Assembly (NCBI GenBank): GCA_012512865.1
Contig: JAAZDH010000266.1
Coordinates: 1-18,176, forward strand
From: Clostridiaceae bacterium
Lineage (GTDB): Bacteria; Bacillota; Clostridia; Acetivibrionales; DUMC01
Direction of reading: 5' to 3'
DNA length: 18,176 bases
Made by a program: the position numbers and the translations under genes. Below the pieces are notes generated by a model. That model made no database searches. It was not told the DNA's origin and saw only the letters and a list, made by a program, of their open reading frames with translations. Shown piece by piece: positions 7,471 through 13,093 of this stretch. Positions within the stretch are counted from its first letter, which is position 1. Each line of letters starts with the position of its first letter.

Positions 7471-7500
7471 TAGTAAAATTAAATATTCGAATTTTATTCC
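7457..7500. promoter_or_regulatory. Two-site inverted-repeat operator at the rpiR-type promoter
   Basis: GGAATAAAATTC (7457-7468) and GAATTTTATTCC (7489-7500) are a perfect 12-base inverted repeat with a 20-base centre. Each arm is itself a near-palindrome (GAAT-N3-ATTC), and the arm centres are 31 bases apart, about three helical turns, so two dimers could bind one DNA face. One arm covers the -35. The regulator encoded just downstream is the obvious ligand, by inference. Confidence 0.65.
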
Positions 7501-7544
7501 ATAAAGTGCAGTAATGTACCAATTCTTGAATAAATACATTTTTT

Positions 7545-7910
7545 CTACCTTTTGGCTTTTGACTTGGAAGCAACGGATACAAGGTAGCCGAAAAATATTG
7601 CAGCTGCAATTCCTGCAGCCGCAGCCCTCACTCCACCCGTGAAAGCTCCAAGTAGGCCATACTGGTCAACATCCCTGAAGGCCCCCCTTGTCAATGTGTA
7701 TCCAAAGCCTGTCAACGGTATTGTTGCCCCGGCACCTCCAAAATCAGCAATTTTCTCGTATATACCAAGCGCTCCCAGTACTGCCCCTGTCGTGACAAAT
7801 AAAACAAGTATCCGGGCAGGAGTGAGTTTCGTTTTATCGATTAATACTTGACCTATGGCGCAAATGATGCCACCTACCAAAAATGCATACAGGACTTTCA
7901 TAAACATCAT
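7545..7910 (-). CDS. spoVAE: Stage V sporulation protein AE (SpoVAE/SpoVAEB)
   Basis: This membrane protein is part of the SpoVA complex in the inner forespore membrane, which imports dipicolinic acid during sporulation and releases it at germination. The 121-residue chain starting at the ATG at 7910 has several hydrophobic segments (near 4-20, 28-46, 80-110) and the motif GAGATIPLTGFGYTL shared with SpoVAC. A longer frame opens with TTG at 7949, but GGGAGA lies at normal distance from the ATGs at 7910/7907, giving a length close to the roughly 116 residues of the Bacillus protein. It follows spoVAD by 104 bases and is last in the spoVA group. I saw no convincing terminator before the next promoter. 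Confidence 0.92.
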   Translation of the reverse strand: MMFMKVLYAFLVGGIICAIGQVLIDKTKLTPARILVLFVTTGAVLGALGIYEKIADFGGAGATIPLTGFGYTLTRGAFRDVDQYGLLGAFTGGVRAAAAGIAAAIFFGYLVSVASKSKAKR

Positions 7911-8014
7911 TGCTTCATCTCCCGAACAACTAGGTGTTTTTTTATTCAATTACCTTTATACGGCTTTTTATTTTCATTTTAATCCTAATCCTATTCTTTA
8001 CTTTTTTTCTTGGT

Positions 8015-9025
8015 TCATGCCTCTATAGTAACAGCGTGGGCTATCGATGGAATGGTCTCGCCCTGCTGGGTGCTTGTAGGGTTCAACAACGCTCCGGTTG
8101 CAACCAGGAGCAGCTTTTTTATCCTTCCCTCCAGCATCTCCTTGTAAATATGCCCGGCAAATACGGTCGCGGAACATGCGCACCCGCTTGCCCCCGCATG
8201 TACATCCTGTTTATTCAAGTCGTAAATCATAAGCCCGCAATCTTTCAGTTTTTTACTTATGTTAAATCCCTGTTCCCCCACCATTTCATCGCAAATTGCC
8301 TTACCTACGATTCCAAGGTCACCCGTTAAAACAAGGTCATAATAATCGGGCGTAAATCCCGTATCCTTGAAGTGGCTTACTATCGTGTCAGCAGCTGCAG
8401 GTGCCATTGCACCTCCCATGTTGTTCGCATCTTTTATGCCCTTGTCCACGATTTTTCCCGTTGTTACGTGGGTAATAGCCGGGCCTTGGCCATGGCTTGA
8501 TACAAGCACCGCCCCGCAGCCCAAAACAGTCCATTGGGCTGTTGGAGCCCTTTGCGTCCCTAGTTCCAGGGGAAACCTGAATTGTTTCTCGGCCGAGCAG
8601 AAATGGCTCGATGTCAGGCAAACCACGTTATCCGCAAACCCGCCATCAACAAGCATGGCTCCAATGCTTAATGATTCGCACATGGTCGAACATGCCCCGT
8701 ATACCCCGAGGTACGGGGCGCTGGATTCCCTCAGCCCGAATGTTGTTGCTATACATTGGTTCAGCAAATCACCCGCTATAATGTAATTTATGTCTTCCGG
8801 CGCTTTTCCCGACTTTTCCAGTATTCTTGACCATGTTTCACGTACAATTTTACTCTCGGCTTTTTCCCAGGTCTTTTCGCCCCACAGCTCGTCTTCCAGG
8901 ACCAGGTCGAAGGTATGCCCCAACGGTCCTTCTCCCTCCTTGGGACCCGCGATGGAGGCTGTGGATATTATGCGGGGCGGGGTTTCCAGCCTGACGGTTT
9001 GATTCCCCAACCTTTTACCTGCCAT
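8015..9025 (-). CDS. spoVAD: Stage V sporulation protein AD (SpoVAD)
   Basis: SpoVAD is the soluble dipicolinic-acid-binding component of the SpoVA channel on the forespore membrane. It has a thiolase/ketoacyl-synthase fold. The 336 residues match the family length (338 in Bacillus). Visible landmarks are VGPKEGEGPLGHTFD-like residues near the N-terminus (here GPKEGEGPLGHTFD), IAGDLLNQ, GACSTMCESLSIGAM, SSHFCSAEKQFRFP and TAQWTVLGCGA. The ATG at 9025 has AGAGGTGA five bases upstream; the preceding TTG codon at 9028 is less likely. That ribosome binding site is the last unit of an 11-12 base tandem repeat. It lies between spoVAC and spoVAE in the usual order. Confidence 0.95.
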   Translation of the reverse strand: MAGKRLGNQTVRLETPPRIISTASIAGPKEGEGPLGHTFDLVLEDELWGEKTWEKAESKIVRETWSRILEKSGKAPEDINYIIAGDLLNQCIATTFGLRESSAPYLGVYGACSTMCESLSIGAMLVDGGFADNVVCLTSSHFCSAEKQFRFPLELGTQRAPTAQWTVLGCGAVLVSSHGQGPAITHVTTGKIVDKGIKDANNMGGAMAPAAADTIVSHFKDTGFTPDYYDLVLTGDLGIVGKAICDEMVGEQGFNISKKLKDCGLMIYDLNKQDVHAGASGCACSATVFAGHIYKEMLEGRIKKLLLVATGALLNPTSTQQGETIPSIAHAVTIEA

Positions 9026-9032
9026 CAAATCA

Positions 9033-9066
9033 CCTCTTTTTTTACCTCTTTTTCACCTGTTTTTCA
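9033..9066. repeat. 11-12 base tandem repeat that includes the spoVAD ribosome binding site
   Basis: On the plus strand CCTCTTTTTTTA, CCTCTTTTTCA and CCTGTTTTTCA follow each other directly. Read on the minus strand this gives three A-rich units each ending in AGG, the last of which is the spoVAD ribosome binding site. Confidence 0.6.
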
Positions 9067-9128
9067 CACCCCGGCTTGATTGGCAACCTGCCTGTTGATT
9101 TAATTTTTTGCCTTAACCGCGTTGTTTC

Positions 9129-9205
9129 AACAGTATTGTATTAACAGTGTTGCACTAATTCTTTTTTTCCAGGGGGTAGTATAGTATTAATTCTTTTTAT
9201 TCCAG
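9129..9205. repeat. 14-base and 32-base direct repeats in the spoVAC-spoVAD gap
   Basis: AACAGTATTGTATT (9129-9142) is followed at once by AACAGTGTTGCACT (9143-9156). TAATTCTTTTTTTCCAG (9156-9172) recurs as TAATTCTTTTTATTCCAG (9188-9205). The 185-base gap holds no gene that I can see. Confidence 0.55.
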
Positions 9206-9210
9206 CAGCC

Positions 9211-9669
9211 CTAATAATGCAACAGGTAATATATTATTCCCACTATGATGGAGGCGGATATCCCGTATACAAGCACGGGTCCTGCGACAACAAACATTTT
9301 CGCCCCTACGCCCATGACATATCCCTCGCTCTTAAACTCCATTGCAGGTGACACTATGGAGTTGGCAAATCCTGTTATCGGGACGATAGAACCGGCCCCC
9401 GCAAATTTGCCCAGGTTGTCGTATATGTTCAAACCCGTGAGCAAAGCTCCAAGGAAAATCATTATTATGGATGTGAGGTTCGATACCGTATCCTTCTCCA
9501 TTCCCCGCGAAGTAAAAAAATTGTTTATAAGCTGCCCTGCCACGCATATCAAGCCGCCGACAACAAAGGCCTTTACGGTATTTGCCAGTACTTTTGACTT
9601 TGGTGATTTTTTTTCCACGTAATCTCGGTATTCCTTGTGGGTGAAATCCTTCACCATCTTCTTACCCAT
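9211..9669 (-). CDS. spoVAC: Stage V sporulation protein AC (SpoVAC)
   Basis: SpoVAC is an integral membrane subunit of the dipicolinic acid channel; the Bacillus protein can act as a mechanosensitive channel. The 152 residues match the family (about 150). A charged N-terminal tail (1-28) precedes hydrophobic segments near 33-52, 64-82 and 123-150, and the family motif GAGSIVPITGFANS lies at 91-104. The ATG at 9669 has GGAGG about 14 bases upstream, a longer spacing than usual, and no better in-frame start is visible. It follows the 58-residue membrane protein gene by 64 bases and both lie behind the sigma-G type promoter at 10082-10111. Confidence 0.95.
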   Translation of the reverse strand: MGKKMVKDFTHKEYRDYVEKKSPKSKVLANTVKAFVVGGLICVAGQLINNFFTSRGMEKDTVSNLTSIIMIFLGALLTGLNIYDNLGKFAGAGSIVPITGFANSIVSPAMEFKSEGYVMGVGAKMFVVAGPVLVYGISASIIVGIIYYLLHY

Positions 9670-9733
9670 GTTTTTTTGACTTGCCTCCTTTTTTTCCCTT
9701 TATAACCCTGGTCTCATAAACCACGCTTTTATC

Positions 9734-9910
9734 CTATAATCCTGCCTCCCTTGCCCCGGTCGTCTTAATACCCTCGACGAATATTCCCCTTAAAGGGATT
9801 TCATCGACTCTCCTATTGACCAGGGTAATCAACAGTATGACCCCGGCGACCAGGATTGCAAATCCCAGTATAATAAATACCGTCCTGTACTTCAAAATAG
9901 TTGCAAGCAT
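9734..9910 (-). CDS. Small single-span membrane protein, unknown function
   Basis: This 58-codon gene lies between sigF and spoVAC. It starts with ATG at 9910 preceded by GGAGGG six to seven bases upstream, an excellent ribosome binding site. The product begins MLATILKYRT, has one strong hydrophobic helix (about residues 11-31, VFIILGFAILVAGVILLITLV), then a positively charged NRR and a soluble tail with DEIPLRGIFVEG. I do not recognise the family. It is the first gene downstream of the sigma-G type promoter and precedes spoVAC by 64 bases on the same strand, so I infer forespore expression together with the spoVA genes and location in the inner forespore membrane. Codon use looks normal and the frame is clean. 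Strong start signal plus membrane helix make a chance frame unlikely. Confidence 0.72.
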   Translation of the reverse strand: MLATILKYRTVFIILGFAILVAGVILLITLVNRRVDEIPLRGIFVEGIKTTGAREAGL

Positions 9911-10081
9911 GTAAATGCCCTCCTGTTGAATGATTCTTTATTCAGCTTATCCAATCTGTTTTTCAACATGCAAAGCTCTCTATTTGGCAATTTTCCAGCT
10001 CCAATTACCACAAGTACTTCCCTTTTCTTTCACTTGTTAAAAACTGTTTAACCAAATTATTAAAATATACGGTTTCTAAAA

Positions 10082-10111
10082 TAGTATGGGAAAATTTCAT
10101 CTGCAATATAC
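10082..10111 (-). promoter_or_regulatory. Sigma-G type promoter of the spoVA operon
   Basis: On the minus strand GTATA (10111-10107) and CATACTA (10088-10082) are separated by 18 bases, matching the forespore sigma-G pattern of Bacillus (GHATR, 17-18 bases, CATWMTA). Start would be near 10075, leaving a leader of about 165 bases before the small membrane protein gene. SpoVA genes are known sigma-G targets in Bacillus, which supports the call. Confidence 0.72.
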
Positions 10112-10133
10112 AAGTACGGTAGCATTCAAAAAT

Positions 10134-10197
10134 ATGCATAATGATGCATAATGAAATATTACTTATGATAAAGTATGATTGTATGATGAGGTATGAT
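10134..10197. repeat. Roughly 10-base phased AT-rich repeats behind sigF
   Basis: ATGCATAATG occurs twice head to tail (10134-10143, 10144-10153). TATGAT then starts at 10164, 10174, 10182 and 10192, spaced 10, 8 and 10 bases. The array fills the space between the sigF stop codon and the sigma-G type promoter. The spacing is near the helical repeat, but a function is not shown. Confidence 0.55.
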
Positions 10198-10207
10198 TTG
10201 ACATAAT

Positions 10208-10945
10208 TTATGCTTTTATCTTTTTTCTCAATTCCTTTAATATTTTTTTCTCCAGCCGTGAAACCTGTACCTGTGAAATGCCCAGCATCTTGGCAATTTG
10301 CGCCTGGGTTTTTTCCTTGAAGTACCTTAAGATGATGATTTGCCTTTCCCGGGGCTCGAGGGTATTCAGCATTTCCATCAAGGTTATTTTATCAATAATC
10401 TCTGATTCGCTTGGGTAAGCTTCGCTATCCACCCTGTCTATTAACATTACTGGAGCACTGTCACCCTCGGAAATGCTGTTATATAAATATTCCGGTGTGT
10501 TGGTGGCTTCAAGTGCCATTACAACTTCTTCGGGAGTAATCTCAAGCCGTTCCGCGATTTCCGCCACCGATGGTTCCCGCCCTAATTCCTTGAATATGAT
10601 TTCTTTCGTGAGTTTTACCTTGTTTGAAGTTTCTTTTAATGAACGGCTTACCTTTATCAGCCCATCATCCCTGATAAAGCGCTTGATTTCACCGATAATC
10701 ATTGGTACGGCATAGGTTGAAAACCTGACATTAAAAGAAGCGTCAAACTTGTTTATAGCCTTCAACAAACCCATACACCCAATCTGGAACAGGTCTTCAG
10801 TTTCATAGCCCCTGTTTTGAAATCTTTTTACGATGCTCCACACAAGGCCGATATTTTTCTCAACCATTATCGACTGGGCTTCCTTGTCTCCATTCTTCGC
10901 TTTTTCTATCAAATCAGAGCTATTGATATCGACAGGATTGCTCAT
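10208..10945 (-). CDS. sigF: RNA polymerase sigma factor SigF (SpoIIAC)
   Basis: Sigma-F directs the first forespore-specific transcription after asymmetric division. The 245 residues show region 2 (about 28-95: DLFQIGCMGLLKAINKFD, FSTYAVPMIIGEIKRFIRDD), region 3 (about 100-165) and region 4 (about 190-242) with the helix-turn-helix TQAQIAKMLGISQVQVSRLE near 213-232. The location directly after spoIIAA and spoIIAB distinguishes it from SigG, which is closely related. ATG at 10945 has AAAGG about 11 bases upstream. Unusually, 201 bases separate it from spoIIAB, whereas in Bacillus these genes are adjacent. Confidence 0.95.
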   Translation of the reverse strand: MSNPVDINSSDLIEKAKNGDKEAQSIMVEKNIGLVWSIVKRFQNRGYETEDLFQIGCMGLLKAINKFDASFNVRFSTYAVPMIIGEIKRFIRDDGLIKVSRSLKETSNKVKLTKEIIFKELGREPSVAEIAERLEITPEEVVMALEATNTPEYLYNSISEGDSAPVMLIDRVDSEAYPSESEIIDKITLMEMLNTLEPRERQIIILRYFKEKTQAQIAKMLGISQVQVSRLEKKILKELRKKIKA

Positions 10946-11009
10946 TTGTACATAAACCTTTCCTATTGTTATCCACGCTTTGGTTATTTATCCGTTGAGA
11001 TTTTTGCCC

Positions 11010-11103
11010 GGACTTCTTGGTCTATTTGCCTGGACTCCCTGTCCAGGCATTTAACATGGACTTCCGGTTTAGCTAGTTTAAACTTCCAGTTTAGCCGGTT
11101 TAA
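11010..11103. repeat. 22-base degenerate repeats in the spoIIAB-sigF gap
   Basis: ACTTCCGGTTTAGCTAGTTTAA (first base 11060) is repeated at 11082 with three changes. Upstream, GGACTTC/GGACTCC/GGACTTCC begin at 11010, 11032 and 11058, i.e. 22 and 26 bases apart. The block suggests expansion of a short unit inside the operon. Confidence 0.55.
11027..11049 (-). other. Nine-pair hairpin between spoIIAB and sigF
   Basis: TGCCTGGAC (11027-11035) and GTCCAGGCA (11041-11049) form a perfect stem with a five-base loop, read AGGGA on the mRNA strand. No T-run follows on the minus strand, so this is not an intrinsic terminator. It sits about 80-100 bases upstream of the sigF start and could be an mRNA processing or stability element; that is inference. 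Confidence 0.55.
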
Positions 11104-11146
11104 GCTTTTCGCATAGCTTTTTGCATAAGTTTTTCACCCATTCATT

Positions 11147-11581
11147 TTATCCCGCCAGGAATTTGAAAGTTTTAAACAAAACCACCGTTGTTCCCTTGCC
11201 TACTTCCGTTATCACTTCAACCTTGTCCATGAAAGCTTCCATGACCGTAAATCCCATCCCGGAACGTTCCATTTCCGGTTTCGAGGTGTATAAGGGCTGC
11301 CTTGCAAGTTCAACATTTTCAATGCCTTTTCCCTTATCTGTAACAGCTATTTCAATAGAATCACTGTAAAGCTTGCAATGCATCGTTATTTCCCCTATTT
11401 TATTTTCATATCCATGGATTATGGAATTTGTCACCGCTTCCGATACTGCGGTCTTAACTTCAGCCAACTCTTCCACTGTAGGGTCAAGCTGGGATGCGAA
11501 GGCCGCGGCTACAACCCTTGCTAGAGATTCATTGCTGGATTTACTTGGAAAAATCAATGTCATTTCGTTTATAGGTTTCAC
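11147..11581 (-). CDS. spoIIAB: Anti-sigma F factor SpoIIAB
   Basis: SpoIIAB is a serine kinase that binds and holds sigma-F in the predivisional cell and phosphorylates SpoIIAA. The 144 residues (146 in Bacillus) show the GHKL ATP-binding boxes: N box EAVTNSIIHGY (48-58), G1 box DKGKGI (82-87) and G2 box GMGF (108-111). The start is a GTG at 11581 with GGGGGG eight bases upstream. Only three bases separate it from the spoIIAA stop codon, so translation is probably coupled, which keeps the two partners balanced. Confidence 0.95.
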   Translation of the reverse strand: MKPINEMTLIFPSKSSNESLARVVAAAFASQLDPTVEELAEVKTAVSEAVTNSIIHGYENKIGEITMHCKLYSDSIEIAVTDKGKGIENVELARQPLYTSKPEMERSGMGFTVMEAFMDKVEVITEVGKGTTVVLFKTFKFLAG

Positions 11582-11584
11582 TTG

Positions 11585-11929
11585 TTATTCCCCCCTCAAT
11601 GTTTTAACGGCGCTATTAATATCCGGGTGTAACGGAATTACGGAAGATATCCCGGAGATGTTCAATAAACGTATAATTTGCGGGTTGGAGCATGCAATTG
11701 CCACCTTGCCGCTTATTTTTTCCATCTTTTTATAACGGCCCATGATCATTCCTATGCCCGAGCTATCCATGAAGGTCAAATTGGAAAAATCCAGGATGAT
11801 GTTTTTCACCGCGGGTTTAATCATCTCGTTTTCAATTTTCTGCCTTGCGTATTCCACCGTGTGATCATCCAGCTCACCGTAGAATTTTGCAATAAGCGCA
11901 TTGCCCCTCTTAGATAACTTTATATCCAA
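11585..11929 (-). CDS. spoIIAA: Anti-sigma F factor antagonist SpoIIAA
   Basis: This STAS-domain protein frees sigma-F by binding SpoIIAB once SpoIIE has dephosphorylated it. The motif FMDSSGIGMIMGRYK contains the phospho-acceptor serine; with the TTG start at 11929 it is residue 57, next to Ser58 of Bacillus. That start has GGGGG seven bases upstream and gives 114 residues, close to the 117 of Bacillus. A longer frame from ATG at 11989 (134 residues) has only a weak AGGA site and adds a 20-residue N-terminus without STAS character, so I prefer TTG but cannot exclude the longer form. It is the first gene of the sigma-F operon, behind the sigma-H promoter. Confidence 0.9.
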   Translation of the reverse strand: MDIKLSKRGNALIAKFYGELDDHTVEYARQKIENEMIKPAVKNIILDFSNLTFMDSSGIGMIMGRYKKMEKISGKVAIACSNPQIIRLLNISGISSVIPLHPDINSAVKTLRGE

Positions 11930-12036
11930 TGCATATCCCCCTTTGGCAACTTTGTTATTGTCCAATTGAATATTATTTTGTAAACGCATTTTTAAATTTC
12001 CTTTTATAGATTTTCATTGCAAATATCGTTTTGTAA

Positions 12037-12065
12037 ATATTCTTTTCCGCTTTAAAAATTCCTTC
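12037..12065 (-). promoter_or_regulatory. Sigma-H promoter of the spoIIA operon
   Basis: On the minus strand GAAGGAATT (12065-12057), an 11-base spacer and AAAGAATAT (12045-12037) fit the Bacillus sigma-H consensus (RnAGGAwWW, 11-12 bases, RnnGAATww) at every specified position. Start would be near 12030, about 40 bases before the ATG and 100 before the TTG start of spoIIAA. The spoIIA operon is a classic sigma-H target in Bacillus. Confidence 0.82.
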
Positions 12066-12082
12066 AATGAAATATGGGAACT

Positions 12083-12122
12083 TTTGTTGAATGATGGGAT
12101 AATATCGCCATGGAATGACAAA
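12083..12122. promoter_or_regulatory. Possible Spo0A boxes upstream of the sigma-H promoter
   Basis: TTTGTTGAA on the plus strand (12083-12091) differs at one base from the Spo0A box TTTGTCGAA and lies near -57 of the predicted start. A weaker match, TTTGTCATT, lies on the minus strand at 12114-12122. Spo0A activates spoIIA in Bacillus. The matches are short, so confidence is limited. Confidence 0.4.
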
Positions 12123-12124
12123 AT

Positions 12125-13090
12125 TCACGCCTTCTTGCCGGATTTTCCCTTCTTGCTTGTATTCGTGCCGTGTTTTGCTATTTTTTCAAGGCACCTGAGC
12201 CTATGATTTACTCCTGATTTGCCTAAAGGAGGGTTAAGCATTTCTCCCATCTCTTTCAGGCTGGCATCCCTGTATTGAAGCCGCAATTCAGCTATTTCCC
12301 TCAGTCCCTTGGGCAGGTTCTCAAAACCCATATTATCTCTTATGTATTCGATATTTTGAATCTGGCGAACCGAGGCATTTACGGTTTTCTCCAGGTTCGC
12401 CGTTTCGCAGTTGACCAACCTGTTAACATTGTTTCGCATATCTTTTAATATGCGTATATTTTCCATGTTAAGAAGGGCCGAGTGCGCCCCTATAATATTC
12501 AGGAAATCCACTATATGATCCCCTTCTTTAAGGTATACCAGGTAATATCCCTTTCGCTTTATCATCTTTGCATTTAAATCATAGCTTTTCATAACGTCTT
12601 TCAAGTCGTTTGCCAGTTGAAAATCCCTAGTTGTCAGTTCCAAGTGGTAAGTCTTCTCGGGGTCGCTGATTGAGCCACCTGCCAGGAATGCTCCCCTTAG
12701 GAAGGCCCTCCTGCAGCACGGGCTTGCAAAATTTCCACCGGCATCCTGGTCCAGGGCTTGAATTTTAGGTTCTTCCACCTTTAACTCCTCCATCACCTTA
12801 CACGCACTTTCACTGCCGGTAATTGACAGGAGATAGGAGGTATGCTTTTTTAGTTTCTTGTTTTTCTTGCACTTTACTCCAGGGGAAATTCCCACCAGTT
12901 CCTTGAATAATAAATACGTTCTCCTGGCGAAAGCAGCATTCTCCGTAATTATCCTGATTTCCTCCCTGCCACCGCCAAGGGATATCATTCCCCCTATTGA
13001 AATAATTGCAGCAAGTTCTGCTTTAAGGCAGCATTTTTCTTTTACATTCATCCTGCAGAGCTCATTTTTAACAAGGAAAGAAAATGACAA
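12125..13090 (-). CDS. whiA: WhiA, DNA-binding division/sporulation regulator
   Basis: WhiA combines a LAGLIDADG homing-endonuclease-like N-terminal domain (without nuclease activity) with a C-terminal helix-turn-helix; in Firmicutes it affects division and nucleoid segregation. The 321 residues match the family (316 in Bacillus). Typical features are the start MSFSFLVKNELCR, the central CCRRAFLRGAFLAGGSISDP segment, and the C-terminal LREIAELRLQYRDASLKEMG followed by LGKSGVNHRLRCLEKIA. The start is a TTG at 13090 whose ribosome binding site (AGAGGTG) is formed by the last codons of the upstream debranching-enzyme gene, with a three-base gap between the genes, so translation is probably coupled. 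The tail is rich in Lys/Gly. Confidence 0.95.
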   Translation of the reverse strand: MSFSFLVKNELCRMNVKEKCCLKAELAAIISIGGMISLGGGREEIRIITENAAFARRTYLLFKELVGISPGVKCKKNKKLKKHTSYLLSITGSESACKVMEELKVEEPKIQALDQDAGGNFASPCCRRAFLRGAFLAGGSISDPEKTYHLELTTRDFQLANDLKDVMKSYDLNAKMIKRKGYYLVYLKEGDHIVDFLNIIGAHSALLNMENIRILKDMRNNVNRLVNCETANLEKTVNASVRQIQNIEYIRDNMGFENLPKGLREIAELRLQYRDASLKEMGEMLNPPLGKSGVNHRLRCLEKIAKHGTNTSKKGKSGKKA

Positions 13091-13093
13091 TCT

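Noticed and set aside
9892..9969. 25-residue minus-strand frame in the spoVA leader (MLKNRLDKLNKES...)
   Set aside because: It overlaps the well-supported 58-residue gene in another frame, and its upstream GAGAG is a weak ribosome site. A leader peptide is possible but not supported.
10208..10945. SigG rather than SigF
   Set aside because: SigG is closely similar, but the gene directly follows spoIIAA-spoIIAB behind a sigma-H promoter, which defines the sigF operon.
11027..11049. Intrinsic terminator between spoIIAB and sigF
   Set aside because: The stem is good, but the bases that follow on the minus strand (AATAGACC) are not a T-run.
10946..11146. About 43 open codons on the minus strand between spoIIAB and sigF
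   Set aside because: The frame has no start codon near a ribosome binding site and is built of the local repeat; it is probably chance.
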